A DNA stretch of 64,000 nucleotides, taken from Maylandia zebra. Its lineage: Eukaryota; Chordata; Actinopteri; Cichliformes; Cichlidae. The translations under genes and the position numbers were made by a program. The notes beneath the pieces are model-generated. The model was not told where the DNA came from. It saw only the letters and a program-made list of their open reading frames with translations, and made no database searches. The DNA lies in NCBI RefSeq assembly GCF_041146795.1, contig NC_135181.1, forward strand, positions 1,201,001-1,265,000, read 5' to 3'. The number at the start of each line of letters is the position of its first letter. The stretch's first letter is position 1. Shown piece after piece: positions 1-13,142 of this stretch.

Positions 1-1172
1 TATTTCCTCACCGCCTCAAGTCCGGCCTTAAGAACAGGAACTTCTATGTGTCAATTAGCCAATTTTCATCACAAAATATAGAAATCACATGCGGGGTCCC
101 CCAGGGCTCCGTCCTAGGGCCCCTCTTATTTAGCATTTACATGCTCCCGTTAAGCCAGATTATAACCACCATATTAACTACCACAATTATGCAGACGATA
201 CTTAACTTTATATCTCAATGTCACCAGGTGATGTTGAACCTATCCAAATTAATAACTGGATGTCTCATAAGTTCCTTCAACTGAACAATAACAAAACTGA
301 AGTACTTCTCTTTGGACCCAAAAAAGAGCGATTAAATATCAGTAATCAGCTCAAGCTGGTCCAACTAGAAACTACCGACCAGGCCAGAACTTTAGGTGTA
401 ATAATGGACTCAGACCTGAACCTCCAGGGCCACATCAAAGTCATAACAAAGTCAGCCTCCTATCACCTGAGGAACATTTCTAGGATTAAAGGACTGATGG
501 CACAATTAGACCTAGAAAAACTCATCCATGCATTTATCTCCTTGATTACTGTAACAGTATCTTCACAGGTTTACCCAGAAAACCAATCAGACAACTGCAG
601 CTGATCCAGAACGCTGCTGCTCGTGTTCTCACTAGAACCAAGAAAATAGAGCACATTACTCCAGTTCTAAAGCCATTACACTAGCTCCCTGTAGCTCACA
701 GAATAGACCTTAAAGTGCTTTTATTAGTTTATAAATGCTTGAATGGGTTAGCGCCAGAGTACATTAGGGATCTGCTGTCATGGTACAAACCATCCAGATC
801 AGTCGGGTGCTCCAGCTCTCGTTTACTGACCGTCCCCAGAACCAGAACTAAACCTGGAGAAGCAGCTTTTAGTTTCTATGCCCCTCACATCTGGAACTAT
901 CAGGAGACTGCAAAGCTGCAGAGACACTGAACTCTTTTAACTCTAAAATTAAAACTTACTTATTTAGACTTGCTTATGAGTAACTGATCCTATTATGGCT
1001 CTCTACTGGTTTGTTTTAATTTTTCATATAAATTATTGTCTTGATTATTGTTTTATTGTAAATGTTTTCTTGTATTTTACTTTTATAATGTTTCATGTTT
1101 TATTTTAATCATGTAACGCACCTTGAATTGCCTTGTGCTGAAAGTGTGCTACACCAATAAAATTGCCGTGCC
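1..1172 (+). mobile_element. LINE retrotransposon remnant (L2/CR1-like), 3' part of reverse transcriptase plus 3' tail
   Basis: Conceptual translation across frames shows reverse-transcriptase blocks in order: GVPQGSVLGPLLF near 91-135, a catalytic YADDT box near 190 followed at once by an in-frame stop, the palm/thumb block LNNNKTEVLLFGP near 285, and a C-terminal block LLLVYKCLNGLAPEYI near 718-765. The frame shifts at least twice and stops interrupt it, so it is dead. The 3' end is a LINE-style tail ending around 'caccaataaaattgc' (1153-1167). The element is cut by the left edge of the window. The clade is judged from the GVPQGS/YADD/NKTEV pattern shared with another LINE in this window. 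It probably lies in an intron of vsnl1. Confidence 0.85.
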
Positions 1173-2437
1173 TCTCCCCCTCCCTGCCTCTCCCCCTCCC
1201 TCCCTCTCAAACGCTACATCTCTTTCTTCCCTCGCCTCCTTTCTTCTTCTCCTGGCCCCGGCTAAGCAGGAGAAGCTCGATCGTGAGCTTTTGTTTAAAA
1301 GACGCCTTCAAAAAAGCACAAGCTGCTGTGGATTTATCTGCCAAGCTCTTAAAAGACCATTTTAGACTCACCACTGGCAAAGGGAAGATAAAACAGTCGT
1401 CCTTTTATTTCTGCCCTGTTGTTCTGCTTCGCTTTGAACTACGTCACACGGAGCAGAGGGTAGCCCTCAGGTCCACCTGCCAAAGCTGGCAGTGACTCAC
1501 TCCTGCACCTCTTACTAGCTTTTCTGTGTCTGATGAGAGACACGGAGGAATAATGGTGGATAAGACCGGCTAATACACACACATATATGTATATCTGATA
1601 TTTATGTATCAGAATGAAGAGTTTTAATCTGGATTATTGTTTAGGAATTTTGCTATGGAAGCAACATGATGCGTTTATTCATTCTTTCCTCGTTGCCAAT
1701 AGCTGTTCTCCTCACTCGCTCCCTCGGGCATTAAATATGCTTCCACACCTCAACAGTGCCATCTGCTGTTGTGCTGTCATTTATGCTCCTAATGCAGAGT
1801 TGCTGCTGCCAGATGGGTGTTTTGTAACCACTGATAACCAGGGTTGGAGACAGGTTAGTGCCAAATTCCTCTCAATGCACAAGCAGCCCAGGAACGGGCT
1901 TTTCATGCCGATTTCTGGACTGCAGCGGGACATCTCGCCAGCTTCTCAAAGCAGGCTTTCATATCGTTTGTATGTGGTGTCGTAACAGACACTGGTGGGA
2001 CTGGTTTATGGCTCTGTGAAGTGGCTTCTCTTGCTCAAGGCCCAATATTTAGTCCTTATTTTAAAATCCTCCCCCTCTAATCAAAGCAAACTTGCTTACT
2101 TAAAATCGTCATCTTAAAAAAACTGCACTCCTGGCTACTATGGTAACAGCACGTGTGGTTTAAGACGACAGCAAACACATGTTGTTTTACAGGTCAGCAT
2201 AAAGTGACAGCAGGAGGGCGCAGAGCAGAGCGCTGACGTGTTTTCAGTAAGCTTTAGTACATTTCTCCCCGATGGTACCGTAGAGAAAAATCTAGTAATG
2301 TCTGAAGGCTGTGGGAGTTTTTCCTTCCCACTGTCGCCAAGAGCTTCCAGGATAAAGGCTGTGATTTGGTGCTGTATAAACTGGGATACAGGACAAAAAG
2401 AAGAACATCTGCACCATCTAAGATTACAGTTGTACAG
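1173..2437. other. Non-coding stretch, probably vsnl1 intron
   Basis: A pyrimidine-rich run (about 1170-1255) follows the LINE tail. I see no splice-bounded exon, RNA gene or recognisable repeat in the rest. Short open frames here have no domain signature. Confidence 0.5.

Positions 2438-2483
<46 letters not shown>
2438..2483 (-). rRNA. Fragment of 18S rRNA 3' terminus (antisense, non-functional)
   Basis: The 46 bases are the reverse complement of the universally conserved 3' end of eukaryotic 18S rRNA, from AAGTCGTAAC through GGTTTCCGTAGG to GCGGAAGGATCATTA. The match stops abruptly at both ends and no other rRNA sequence is nearby, so it is an inserted fragment and not an rRNA gene. It lies just upstream of, and antisense to, a LINE-type 3' tail (2484-2575), suggesting a chimeric retrotransposition product. 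Recognition is from memory of the 18S terminus. Confidence 0.85.
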
Positions 2484-2575
2484 GTCACAGTTTTATTGAC
2501 TGTGAAGCACTATGGTCAACACTGTTGTTTTAATATGTGCTATATAAATAAATTTTGATTTGATTTGATTTACAT
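2484..2575 (+). mobile_element. LINE 3' tail
   Basis: The segment ends in 'gtgctatataaataaa' followed by a short (TTGATTTGAT)n-like run. This matches the tail of the LINE at 31307-41040, read on the minus strand ('gtgctatataaataaatttg' then TTGAC repeats). Only the tail is present, so it is a strongly 5'-truncated copy. Confidence 0.6.
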
Positions 2576-4112
2576 TTATGAGAAAAGAAAAAATATGGAT
2601 GTTCTCTGAGATACATTTGCAAGACTCAGAAGATTTTGTATGTTTGATGTTAAAGTCTAACCTAAGCTCAGGTTATTATTCCCAAAAGTTTCAAACATCT
2701 CTCAAGTTTTTTCAGAACAATTTTTCCAGTTTGTTTCATAAGACGTTATAATATCAGAGAAAATCGGATTGTGTTCTTATTCTTGTAATAAATAAGTGAC
2801 TTTGACCTCAGAAATTAGTTTTTTAATCTTTCCATTTACCTGCACTCCCTAAGATGCTAGTGTAGAAGAAAGAAACAGATGTTTGACTGTGTGAGGACGG
2901 AGGTTTCATCAATCAACAAAATGAAAAGCAGCTTTGATTTCACAAAAATAATTCTACTTACTATGAAAACGACACTCGCGTCTTAGGTGAGCTCTTCTTG
3001 TTCACTGACTGTTCTTCACACACTGCTCCCTTGCTACAAAGCTGATATCGCAGCCGGCACTCACCTGAGCGGATGACTAAAAATGCATTTTCCAGAGCAA
3101 AGTGTGTGTTTGTATTTGTGTTGTCTGTTTGAACCCCGGGGCCTTGGACGCAGGAGCAGCCACAGATTTGCGCCGGCTCAGTGTCTGTATCTGGCACGTC
3201 ACTGAGCGTTTTATGTAAGAGCGCACGCACACGCAAGCAGACACGCTGCAACCTCCCCACCCCCCCGATTGATTATGCATGTTTTCTCCTCTCCTGCTCT
3301 CGAGCTCAATGAAGCAGGACCTCTGGTGGCGTGGTGATGTAAACAGCCGTAGAGCAAAGCGAGGCTAGGGTATCTTTGCTTACATCTCACGCTGTTGGCG
3401 AAGGAATGCATGAAAGGTGAGGCCCCCCCCTCCCCCCGGTGCCAGAGCGATGGAAACTGTATGAAACACGTCAAAGCTAAAGCCTTGTTGTTACAGACCT
3501 CGAGCGCTTTGAAGGGCGGATCACAGGCTCAGACTGACCTCTGCACCCTGTGCTCGTGTACTGGAGAGATGCACAGCCAATAACAAATGTGCCTTTGATA
3601 ACAACAGAGAGGCAGAACAGAGTGTCCTGCAGGGCTCTTATGCAAGGAGACCTTGACCTCGGGGGGGCTGTGTGGATGCATCACCAAGAGATCATAAATT
3701 ATTACTATATTTATCAGTCTGATTTATTGTTATTGTCTCCCTGTTGGGTTTAGTTCCCTGACAAAAGAATATTGAACCGTCCATATTAAGGGAAGCGATG
3801 ACCAGCAAACTGAGTGTCGAGTATGTTCACTGTGTGCAGCTCTATCGAAGCAGCAAGTAGAATCATTTGGAAAGGGATAGATTTCAAATGATTCCCAATC
3901 CATGAAAAACAGAGTGACGGAGCACGGCATCGACAGGGCAGCGGTTCAGAGTGGGCGCTGTGGGACTCTGAGTGCATGGATGGTAATAGGTCATGTGGTT
4001 TGACATTTGCAGAGGTCTGCAGCATGTAAAGCAGCTCATCTACTGGCTTTGTTTGGTAAGATTATAAGCACAATGCATGATAAGGCTGGTTTGCATCTGT
4101 TATTATTTTTAA
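2576..4112. other. Non-coding stretch
   Basis: No exon, RNA gene or clear mobile element was recognised. It contains a C-rich run at about 3254-3264 and a GC-richer segment around 3120-3450 that could be regulatory, but nothing specific supports a function. Confidence 0.4.
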
Positions 4113-4398
4113 CCTCCTCAGACCTGAACTCTTCCACAGCAGCATTTTTAATTTCTCTTTGATATTTGGGCTGATTGGGACCTGATGAATGTAAAAACAA
4201 AGAATCACCAGATTATTTTTTTTACCTTATTTTTGTTTTTAAGAAAAATGAGAGCCACTTATGAGGATATTCGATAGAACAGTAGCAGGATAATGTCCTC
4301 GTAAGTGGATATCAGGCCCTTGTTGAGCAAAATTGAGTATTTTTGTCTAAATAACCCAAAATGTGATGTCCACATATGTGGACGCAGGTCCTAGGAGG
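4113..4398. mobile_element. TTAA-flanked MITE (piggyBac-type)
   Basis: A 286-bp element is bounded by TTAA at 4109-4112 and 4399-4402. The ends are imperfect inverted repeats: CCTCCTCAGACCTG on the left, and CAGGTCCTAGGAGG on the right, whose reverse complement is CCTCCTAGGACCTG. There is no coding capacity. TTAA target duplication is characteristic of the piggyBac superfamily, so this is probably a non-autonomous derivative. Confidence 0.75.
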
Positions 4399-4402
4399 TT
4401 AA

Positions 4403-7400
4403 AGCAAAGCAGTGATGCTTGCATTTAAAAACAAAATACATTCAGCACTAAATTTACTGATGGATTCTTATAATTTGCTTCCAGGAAAAGCCATCGAATG
4501 TATTTACACTTCAGATTACCTCACTGTACAGGAGAGTCTCCTGTCTCTGTTTAAAAGCAGCTTTCCATGTATGACCAGTTTTATCCAGGTGACCTCCAAC
4601 AACCAGTTGTTTAATACTTACTTTTCCATAGTAACTTGGAGTTGCTGGAGGGGGTGGGCACTGACCCATGTGTGAGTAGGGCTGTAGCAGCCAGTTTTAC
4701 ACCAATCACTCACTCGCTGGTCATTCTCATTTTTCCCTAGCAACCAGTGCCACCCCAACGATCACAGATGGTCTCTAGGTCTGGGTTGGTTGGAGCCTAG
4801 ATTGTAGTCAGAGTCATGATGATGTCACGATAACATCATAATAGGGTCATTGTGTGATGGTGGCTTGTTAGGATAATCCTGTCACATCACCTGCATGTAT
4901 TTATATTTTAATTTGCATTTGGCGCCATATCGCCTTCAGAAACTACGATATCTTTTGTCTCACCTTCACTGTGGACGTTTGAGTGGATAAAACTTGATCT
5001 TTCTCGTGTTCCACAGCTTTCACTCATATCTGGCAGTGCTGCCCACTTTCATTAGCAAGATGAGCTCGAAAGCTCAGCGAGAGGTAACAGAAACTTGGCA
5101 GCGCTGGTCAAAATGAAAATACTTCCTGGTTAAAGGTCCGGGGATTTGGATTGACTGCAGAGTTCGTCATGGGTGGCGAGTTTAGCTCAAACTGCAGAGA
5201 AATGCCAAACAGCTCGTCCTTATCTGCTGCTTCTCATCAGTCTCTCACACACACACATTACAGTGCAGCAGTTTTAGTATTAGCAGCTTCCAAACTGTAT
5301 CAGAAACTGTGGATAGTAAATATAATGTCTTTAAATGCTGACCCTTGTGATGTCATCACTCAAAGCTTTTAAGCTGCAGTTTCAGCCGAACGCTTATCTG
5401 AAGAGCCGGCAGAGTTCAGCTAAAGAGAAATGCAGATCAGACACTTCCTGGAAGTTATTTTGGAGTCAAAGTCATTGTGCTGGTTGTTACTGATGAGCTC
5501 GTTTGAGTCACTTGCAGTTTCACGGCACTTTGGAGCTGCAATATTCATCTGCTCCATGATCCTGCAGTCGTTCTGTCAGTGTGAAATGGCCTTCAGTTAA
5601 GTGTGACGATTGAGTGTCTTTCTCTCCCACACGCGTTTCCTGTCCTCTCTTGCCCAGTCTCCCTGCCTCCCAGCGTTTGGATCAGCACCAGTACCAGCTT
5701 GCAGGCTGATTATAAAGGCTTTAATGTTCCATTTACCAGCAGCATGTTTCAGGTGGTGTGTGCTTGTTGACAGAATCAGCCTTGACACACACACACACGC
5801 ATGCAAACCTTGCGACATTAGCCTTTATTAGAGCAGCTGCGCCTGTGCGCCTGGCCCTTGGCTGAGCGGTCTGGCACTGAGCCGGCTTTGATGGCCGGCT
5901 GCAAACAGCTGCCAGACCAGCAGGAGAGAACGACTTAATGGAGACGTTAACGGCCTAATATCTGTAAGTGTAAAGTCGAGGACACGGTCCCTTCAAGTGG
6001 TGACGAGCTCATTTTTGGTTGTTAAACTGTGATTGCGTGCCATCGAGTGAACGTTTTGTTGTTGCCTGTTTGCTCTTTCTTCATTTTTACGTAACTGTTT
6101 CATAACTTGTCAGATTGTTGGGGAACTGCAGTGGCGTTCTCTCTCGCTCCCCTCCCACCCCTTAAACATCCTTCCCGCATCCCTTCCTTGGCACCTTTCC
6201 TCTCCCCTCTCACTTAGCCTCCTCCTCCCTCTCCTCAACTCTTCCCGCGTCGTCCCGTAGGTCCACGTGCCTCCTCCCGTTCCTCCGGGGTTGGGGGATG
6301 ATCTGAGGCAGAACCGTGCGGGGGAAGGAGGGAAGGAAGCCACTTTGCATTGATGCACAAAGCGTCCCGTGCATGCAAGCTGGCTCGCGCTGGCTGTCCC
6401 TGCCCTAAAGGGACTTCCAGCCTCGCATTAGTGTGGCTTCTCTGAAAGGGCAGATAAGGACCTGGATCATGGGTGTAAGCTCTGTCGTTCTCCCTCTCAC
6501 ACTTTGTCTGCCTTGCTCCTTTTTTCCTTTCGTTCTTTTGAAATTCTTCTGTCTCTTCTCATCTCTGTGCCCGCTGACACCCTCCTCCCCCGCATATCTT
6601 TTCTCTTCTGAACTTCTCTAAACTTCCCACTGCAGTCTGATCGGCTCGCACTGCAGCAGAATTTACATGGGTGGGACCTCATTGTGGCTTTTATAACCTG
6701 AGCTAACACGGTCTAACCCTTACTCTCTGTGGTTTCATCCCTCATCTCCAAGTCACTGCAATCCATTTTCCCATTAGGATTCATGGCCTTGTCTCCTCCC
6801 CCAGTCTTAGTGCAGGATGGGGCAGCATCCTTGTTTCTGAGTGTGACGAGACTGTCTGCTGCACACATGGGCTTTGGCTTGCTGTAGTTGATCAGTATAC
6901 AGACACGTGTATACATGCATGTATAGGTCCTGTAGCAGAGGCCTAGGAGTTTGAGGTTTCTGTGCATCTTAGCTGTTCCTCAAACTTCTGATGTTGTGCC
7001 TGGAACCTGCTGGAGTCACTGTTCCAGGTTCGGGGTTACAGGGCCTGATGCTCCTAATGGCACCGAGTATGTCTTTATTTTGTTGTTTGTCTGCTGGGAT
7101 TCTCTCATCTATCGTTGTCAGTCACCACTGCGTGTGGTTGGTCGGCCAGCAGCTGCTTGTCTGTGTGGAACACTGGAAGCTCCTATGGGAGCTTGGAGAC
7201 TTCATACGTGGCACAGATGTTCCTGTACGCTAGCACAGCCACTTGGTTGTGCCTCCCACTGTACACCATCCCAGCTTGCTTCTAACATCTCGCTGCTCTG
7301 TGCTGAGTCTCTGGGGCACTTTTGGACAGTCTGCATGGGTGATACAGTCAGTGGACTCCTGCCTCTGTGGTGCTTAGAGGATGCTCTTGTGCTGCTGTGA

Positions 7401-10400
7401 TCAGAGCTTCTGTGCTGTCCTGTAACCTACACAAACACCTAACGAATGTTTCTGGATGTGCAAACAAGCAACTATATGCTGCATAAGTCATGTCACTTTA
7501 GCATGTGAGAGTCAATGAGAGTCATTACACTTCCAGTTCATCTGCTGTGTATTCCAGTATCGTTACATTGGCTTTTAAACAACAGAACATTACATGTCTC
7601 AGTCCTCATTGGCCCGAAGCTATACAACCAAGGGACAGCCAGCGGCTCTGGGAACTAGCTGAAAACAGATTCAACAACGGTGCGAACACTGAAAAACACC
7701 TTGGACTGCACTTCATTTGGGAATAAAGCAGAAAATTTGTCATGCAGGGTTTGGTTTAAGTAGAGAGGCTATGTGAGGTTTCCATCAAAACATGTGCTGC
7801 TGGTGTGTGACGTAACAGGATGTCACAGAGGGACAGAACCTGTGGTTGCCCCTCAAGAGTCCAGTGCTGGGAAGCGTCCTTAAATGCCCCTGTGTGCATG
7901 TGCTAATAACGAATAATGATTGACGGGTGCTCTCCTCTGGCTGCAGCCTTTGAAACTGATGAGTTCGGTCACCAAGCTGTCATCGGCTGCTATCCTTTTT
8001 AAAATATCACCGTTTAAACCAAAGCTGTGAAGGTTGTTGTGGTCAGCTTGTAGGGAGTTATCCTCTGACTCTGGAGTTATAGTCAGCTTTGCAGAGCTCT
8101 GTTGTGTGACTAAGTTCATTGTTACCTTGTCTGGGACACAATTTCACTCTTTCGCTTCAGGTGCACTGTATGGACACGAGTACTGGGCTACCTGCACACA
8201 ACAGCTACAGGATCTGCTCAGCCCTGGAAATCCATGCTATGAAGCTTGAGGCGTACAGTTTTTGTGTTAGCGCCGGAGGAATAACCGCTGAATAACTCTG
8301 TAGTTACTCAGTCAGCAGAGAGTCTGGGTGTTTGATATTATCGACCTGTGGAAACACAGGAATTCACAGAACAGGTGGTGTGACCCCACACTTCTGACCA
8401 GATACATTTTTCATCTAAATGAAGGCTCTGCTGTAAACTACGTGTCCAACACTGAACAGCAAACCTGCTGGTGAACATGGGGGAGCATGAGGCTTCTACA
8501 CAAACCCGAGTCTAACACTGATGTTGGCCAGAACGGAGCTGGGTGACTTTAGCAATTCAAATAACTGCTAATGTTGCTTTAACTCCACTGGTTGTGAAAA
8601 CCAGCCAGATTTAACTGCTGCCTGTTACCCATCTGCAGGCTTTTTTCAACACTTTGAAGTTACAGCTTCAACTGTTCACGCTTTTAATGATTTTCACAGC
8701 TTAATCGATGCCATATCTTTGTCATTGATTCCCGCTCTGTGCTGTGCCGGGGTCTTGCTTGTGTTTTTTATGTGTGCAAGGCTGGTAAGGTCCAAGAACA
8801 AATCCATGCTGTCAAAGATTACTGCACAAGGAAATATCAGTCTTCTTTTGACGACAGCGTTTCTTTCTGAGTGAAATCTGATAGTGGAAATGTGACGTTC
8901 ACTGAAAAGAAAAAGAAAAATTGTGTTTCAACTCAGCTGCTCATTGTGTAGTTCTGCAAATGTCAGTACAAGCAGGATGCCTTGACATTTCCAGATATAT
9001 TAAATGGGGAAGGTACCCGCATGCCTGCTGTGGTTCCTGAATGTGAGCCTGTGAACACGCAGAGATTACACAAAGTTTAAGAGGGCCTGACTTTCTTCTT
9101 TTGCACAGACTCCTTTGCTCATATTTTACACGTTCACTCTGTGGCATGGCTGCGCCTGACCTTGAACGAGTTATGGTGAAATCAGGTGCAAAAGTAATAA
9201 AACAACATGGAATATCTTTCTCTTTGTTCCATTTGCTCGATGAAGATTGAAGCAGCCCGCCCAAGTTCTCAGGGAGCAGCTTCGCTCAAGCTAAGATTAA
9301 CCATCGACCCAGACTTTTTACCAGGGAGGTCAAACGGAAGGTTATGTCTAATGAATGGCTCAGCTTCTCGCAGCCGCCCACAGGGTTCGTGCTGTACGGT
9401 AGATGACAAAGAGCTGAGCGGGGGCTTGGTGGCCTTCCACGCAGTTACAGCATTAATCTCTGCCCTTGTGTTCATATGCTGCTGGCGTGCAGTAATGATA
9501 TGGATTGCTTCGACTCTCAACACACTTTTTGTGCTTCAAGTACTTTACTGGGGGTAAAACCCAGTGGATCCTGTGCCTTTACTGAACTGTCGAGAGCAGA
9601 GATGGGCTGTGTAATTAGGCATCAGTGGACAAAAACAGAGGAAAGCTGAGTGAAATAAAAACATCTGCAACATTCAACAAATGAAATTATGTTGCACATG
9701 GTTACACCTTCAACTGGTTTGTTTTTAGTTACATAATTCAGGTATTATCTACAGAACTGCCTTAAAGGTAGCATCTATGCTACAAATACACCTTCAGCCA
9801 ATCAGAATGCTAATGTGGTCCTGCTGAGAAGGCCGATGATGATAATTATCGGCATTTTTCACTAGCAATCGGGCTAAAGTGCTAAATTAAAGTGAGTTAA
9901 TCACTAAAGTAATTACAAAACATTGATTTAATTAGGTTTGATGAAATGACAAAAGTATGGGCTCTACCGCGCTTGCAGGTGAATATCATCACCCTCACGT
10001 TAGCAGCCGCATAGCCAACAGATGCACATGTATCAGACATCAGATCAGCATCAGCAGGAAGTCCGGCGAAACAAAGCTGTGAGGGAAAAGGTCATGTAAC
10101 TTGGAACATTAAAGTCACACGTGTCAGGATAAAACAGCCGTGTGAATATCTCTTGGAGCTAAAGTGTAAAGTAGTTCTAGCTGCGACTTGTGTCAGAGAT
10201 CCTGACGTTCATTACTCATGGGAAAGCCTGGGGTCACCTTCAGGGACTCGTGAACACGGTAAACCGGAGTTGCCTGTTTTGGAACTAGAATTTAAGAAAG
10301 ACTGCAGGCTCTGGGCGTTTGGAAGCGACAGCTATCCAGGACATCTTTACAGTATGGATGGTTGCACATGAATACACAGCAACAGCCACGTGAGACTGAA

Positions 10401-10852
10401 AACCTCGACCAAGGCTGGGTCCACAAGGATATCGAGTCTTTTGTTAGTTCAGTTCATCCATCTCAGATTAGCTTCAGACGTTCAGCCAACACTTCTGCTA
10501 AATCTTTGTGCACATTTGTCCACAACTTTGAGTAATCCTACTGCCAAACAGACCACCTGGAACAATTACTGTCACTGGTGAATCTAATGAGAACAAAGCT
10601 ACAGCCTACAAAAGTTGCAATAGGAAATCGAAGTTCATTTAGCCACCCAAGATAATCAGTGTTCACTGATTGCAAATGCTTTGCTTTCTCAGGAGACGTC
10701 ATGTTTGTACATTATTTGGCCACTCATGTGAAAAACACTAGAGGTTGTATTTCTGAAACATTATCTAAAGGCTCTTGTGCCCAATGACTTCAAATGACTG
10801 AATCATAGAAACATACCCGAGTACATACCCACCCCTTTCTCTTTCTTTGTAG
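4403..10852. other. Probable vsnl1 intron sequence
   Basis: This is the stretch before the vsnl1 exon at 10853. I looked for the missing first coding exon, whose protein should begin MGKQNSK, and did not find it, so that exon lies beyond the left edge. Several short open frames (for example 6951-7400) have no homologous pattern. A pyrimidine-rich block at about 6130-6260 and (CA)n near 5245 and 5785 are low-complexity. Nothing else is supported. Confidence 0.5.
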
Positions 10853-13142
10853 TTCTTCCCTTATGGCGATGCGTCCAAGTTTGCCCAGCACGCCTTCAGG
10901 ACCTTCGACAAGAACGGCGATGGCACAATCGACTTCAGAGAGTTCATCTGCGCACTGTCCATCACATCACGGGGCAGTTTCGAGCAGAAGCTTAACTGGG
11001 CTTTCAACATGTACGACCTGGATGGAGACGGCAAAATCACACGGGTGGAGATGCTGGAGATCATCGAGGTATAATGTGGTTAGAAACTTTCTGAAGGGGT
11101 TTGATTATTTTTACTTGGACAGCCTTATACTAGCTTTGTAACTTGCTGAGTCACCAGGACAACTATTTTTGTACTTTGGTTACTGAGCGCTGAGCTGAGG
11201 CTGTCGAGTCTGAGACAGGCTGTTCAAACAATTTGCAGCTAAAGACAAACGTCCTCATCTGTAATTCAGGCCACTCCTGCCCCTCGACCTGTTTGCACTG
11301 AGGCATCCATTAATTTATCATTCTTTCGTGATCCTTGTTTAAGGATCAATAAAATGCCATTTGGAGAAACATGGAATTGATGCCTCTTCATATTCAGCAT
11401 TCAGTTCATTTTCATGCTTCCCAAAGGCATTTCCCACTGTTTCATGCAGGCAAACATTAGCAACAAAATCCACAGTGAAGTTGTTCTGAACGGTAACGTC
11501 ACATCCGAAGACACCCGAAAACATTAGAACGTGACAGCTGAAGGAAAATATGCAGTGTTCGTTCTCCGCCTGCAGGCGATCTGAAACATATAGAATTTAA
11601 TGTCTCTCTGACTACAAAAGACATAATTAAAAAGCTTTGTGTCAGCAGCAATAGAAGAGAGGCGGTGTTCATGCTTTTTCAGAGGAAACTTGCACAGATT
11701 TGTATTTCACCCTGTCGGTCGTGCGGGTGAACAACAATAACAACATCTGTAGTCGGCGCAGGTTGCAGATATTGTGTTGTCCTTGTTTTATTTGATCAGC
11801 ATATCCAATTATACCGACAAATAGAACCTCCTAATAGACATTACAGCAAACTTTACTATCAAAGTCACCACTTTTAAGCAGCTTCATACTTCAGCATCCT
11901 TGATAGGTTTAGCTAAAGCACACGAGAAAGCTCTGCAGCCGACTGGCTATAACTGCAGTGGAGTTTCTCTCTTTGAAGAAGCTACTGGAAATGCTTAGTA
12001 GGAAACAACAGTAAAGAGCATGTTTGTCATAGTTGTTGTTGTCAGACTACACAATAAGTTACTGTGTAGAGTTTGTGATTACAGTATTTTTATCACGTAG
12101 ATCGAACTCAGAAGCTTAAATTCCACGTAAAGGTACAGTAAGTAATTTATTGAGGGTATTTATAGAAAAATAAGAATATTGTAAATATACATCGATTAGT
12201 GATTAATTCTGTATTTTCATAAACTCATAATTAATCCATAGAGAATACGGAGGAGCAGACACAGTTTGTGGAACTTGCCATGTTGTCCCACCATCTTAAA
12301 TAGAGGTGTTGGACTGTGGCTGGAGAGCCGCCACATGTGTGGTCCACTTATGATAGAAGTTGCTTTGAATTTTAAGATCACAAATAGCTCTTTCAAACTA
12401 TAAATGTGCAACAGTTGAACATGTACATCTTTCACAGTCTCCCTCCTTCCTCATTTCCATGTCATCCTCTTCCTCCTCACCTCAAGCCTCGCCTCTAACA
12501 CACAAAACTGTCAATTTATTCCCAATATTGTCGCAATTACTTATTGTCAGCAGTTCAGACTTGCAGCCCTCACATCTCCAGACAGCTGACAACAAGCCAG
12601 CTAATATAAGCTAATATTATGCCAGCCAGTACCAGGAAAAACTATCCCAAAAATCTCACTTTCATATTGTGTGAGAATGATTATGTAAGTGTCCGAGCTC
12701 AACAATGTAAAGCATCTTTAACGTGTGCTAGCGTCTGCTAACAGCAGCTAATAGTATCTAACAGGCTAACAGCAGCTAACAGCAGCTAACAGCTAACACA
12801 AGTGCTAGTTTCACAACGTTTTACAGCCTCCTCAGGACTAAATAGACAGGAACATATATTTAGAGTACAGATTTAGAGACTGGCAGCTGAAGGAAACTTT
12901 GCAGCGTGCTCTAAAAGTCTTCTGCCCTCTTCCTCCCCCTGCAGGCCATCTACAAGATGGTGGGCACGGTGATCATGATGAAGATGAACGAGGACGGCCT
13001 GACGCCCGAGCAGAGGGTGGACAAGATCTTCTCCAAGATGGATAAGAACAACGACGATCAGATCTCGCTGGAGGAGTTCAAAGAGGCGGCCAAGAGCGAC
13101 CCGTCCATCGTATTACTGCTGCAGTGTGACCTCCAGAAATAG
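10853..13142 (+). CDS. vsnl1: Visinin-like protein 1 (neuronal calcium sensor), last two coding exons
   Basis: Exons are 10853-11068 (72 codons) and 12945-13142 (65 codons plus TAG), both in phase 0, with acceptors ctttctttgtag and ccccctgcag and donor GAG|gtataa. The peptide begins [10 protein letters not shown] and ends LLQCDLQK, almost identical to vertebrate VSNL1 as I recall it. Three EF-hand loops are intact: [12 protein letters not shown] (EF2), [12 protein letters not shown] (EF3) and [12 protein letters not shown] (EF4), at residues 73, 109 and about 159 if the missing upstream exon encodes the usual 54 aa (total 191 aa, the family length). VSNL1 is an N-myristoylated Ca2+-sensor of neurons that binds membranes on calcium binding and modulates cyclase and receptor trafficking. 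The myristoylated N-terminus and EF1 are outside the window. The teleost paralogue (a or b) cannot be assigned here. Confidence 0.96.
11069..12944 (+). other. vsnl1 last coding intron
   Basis: A GT-AG intron of 1876 bp separates the EF3 exon from the EF4 exon. A short degenerate array of 'agcagctaac' units occurs at about 12740-12798. No other element was recognised. Confidence 0.85.

Noticed and set aside
2438-2483. rDNA unit
   Set aside because: Only 46 nt of the 18S end are present with no further rRNA on either side.
6951-7400. 149-codon open frame on the + strand
   Set aside because: No domain, splice context or family pattern. Other frames overlap it with similar length, as expected by chance in a large intron.
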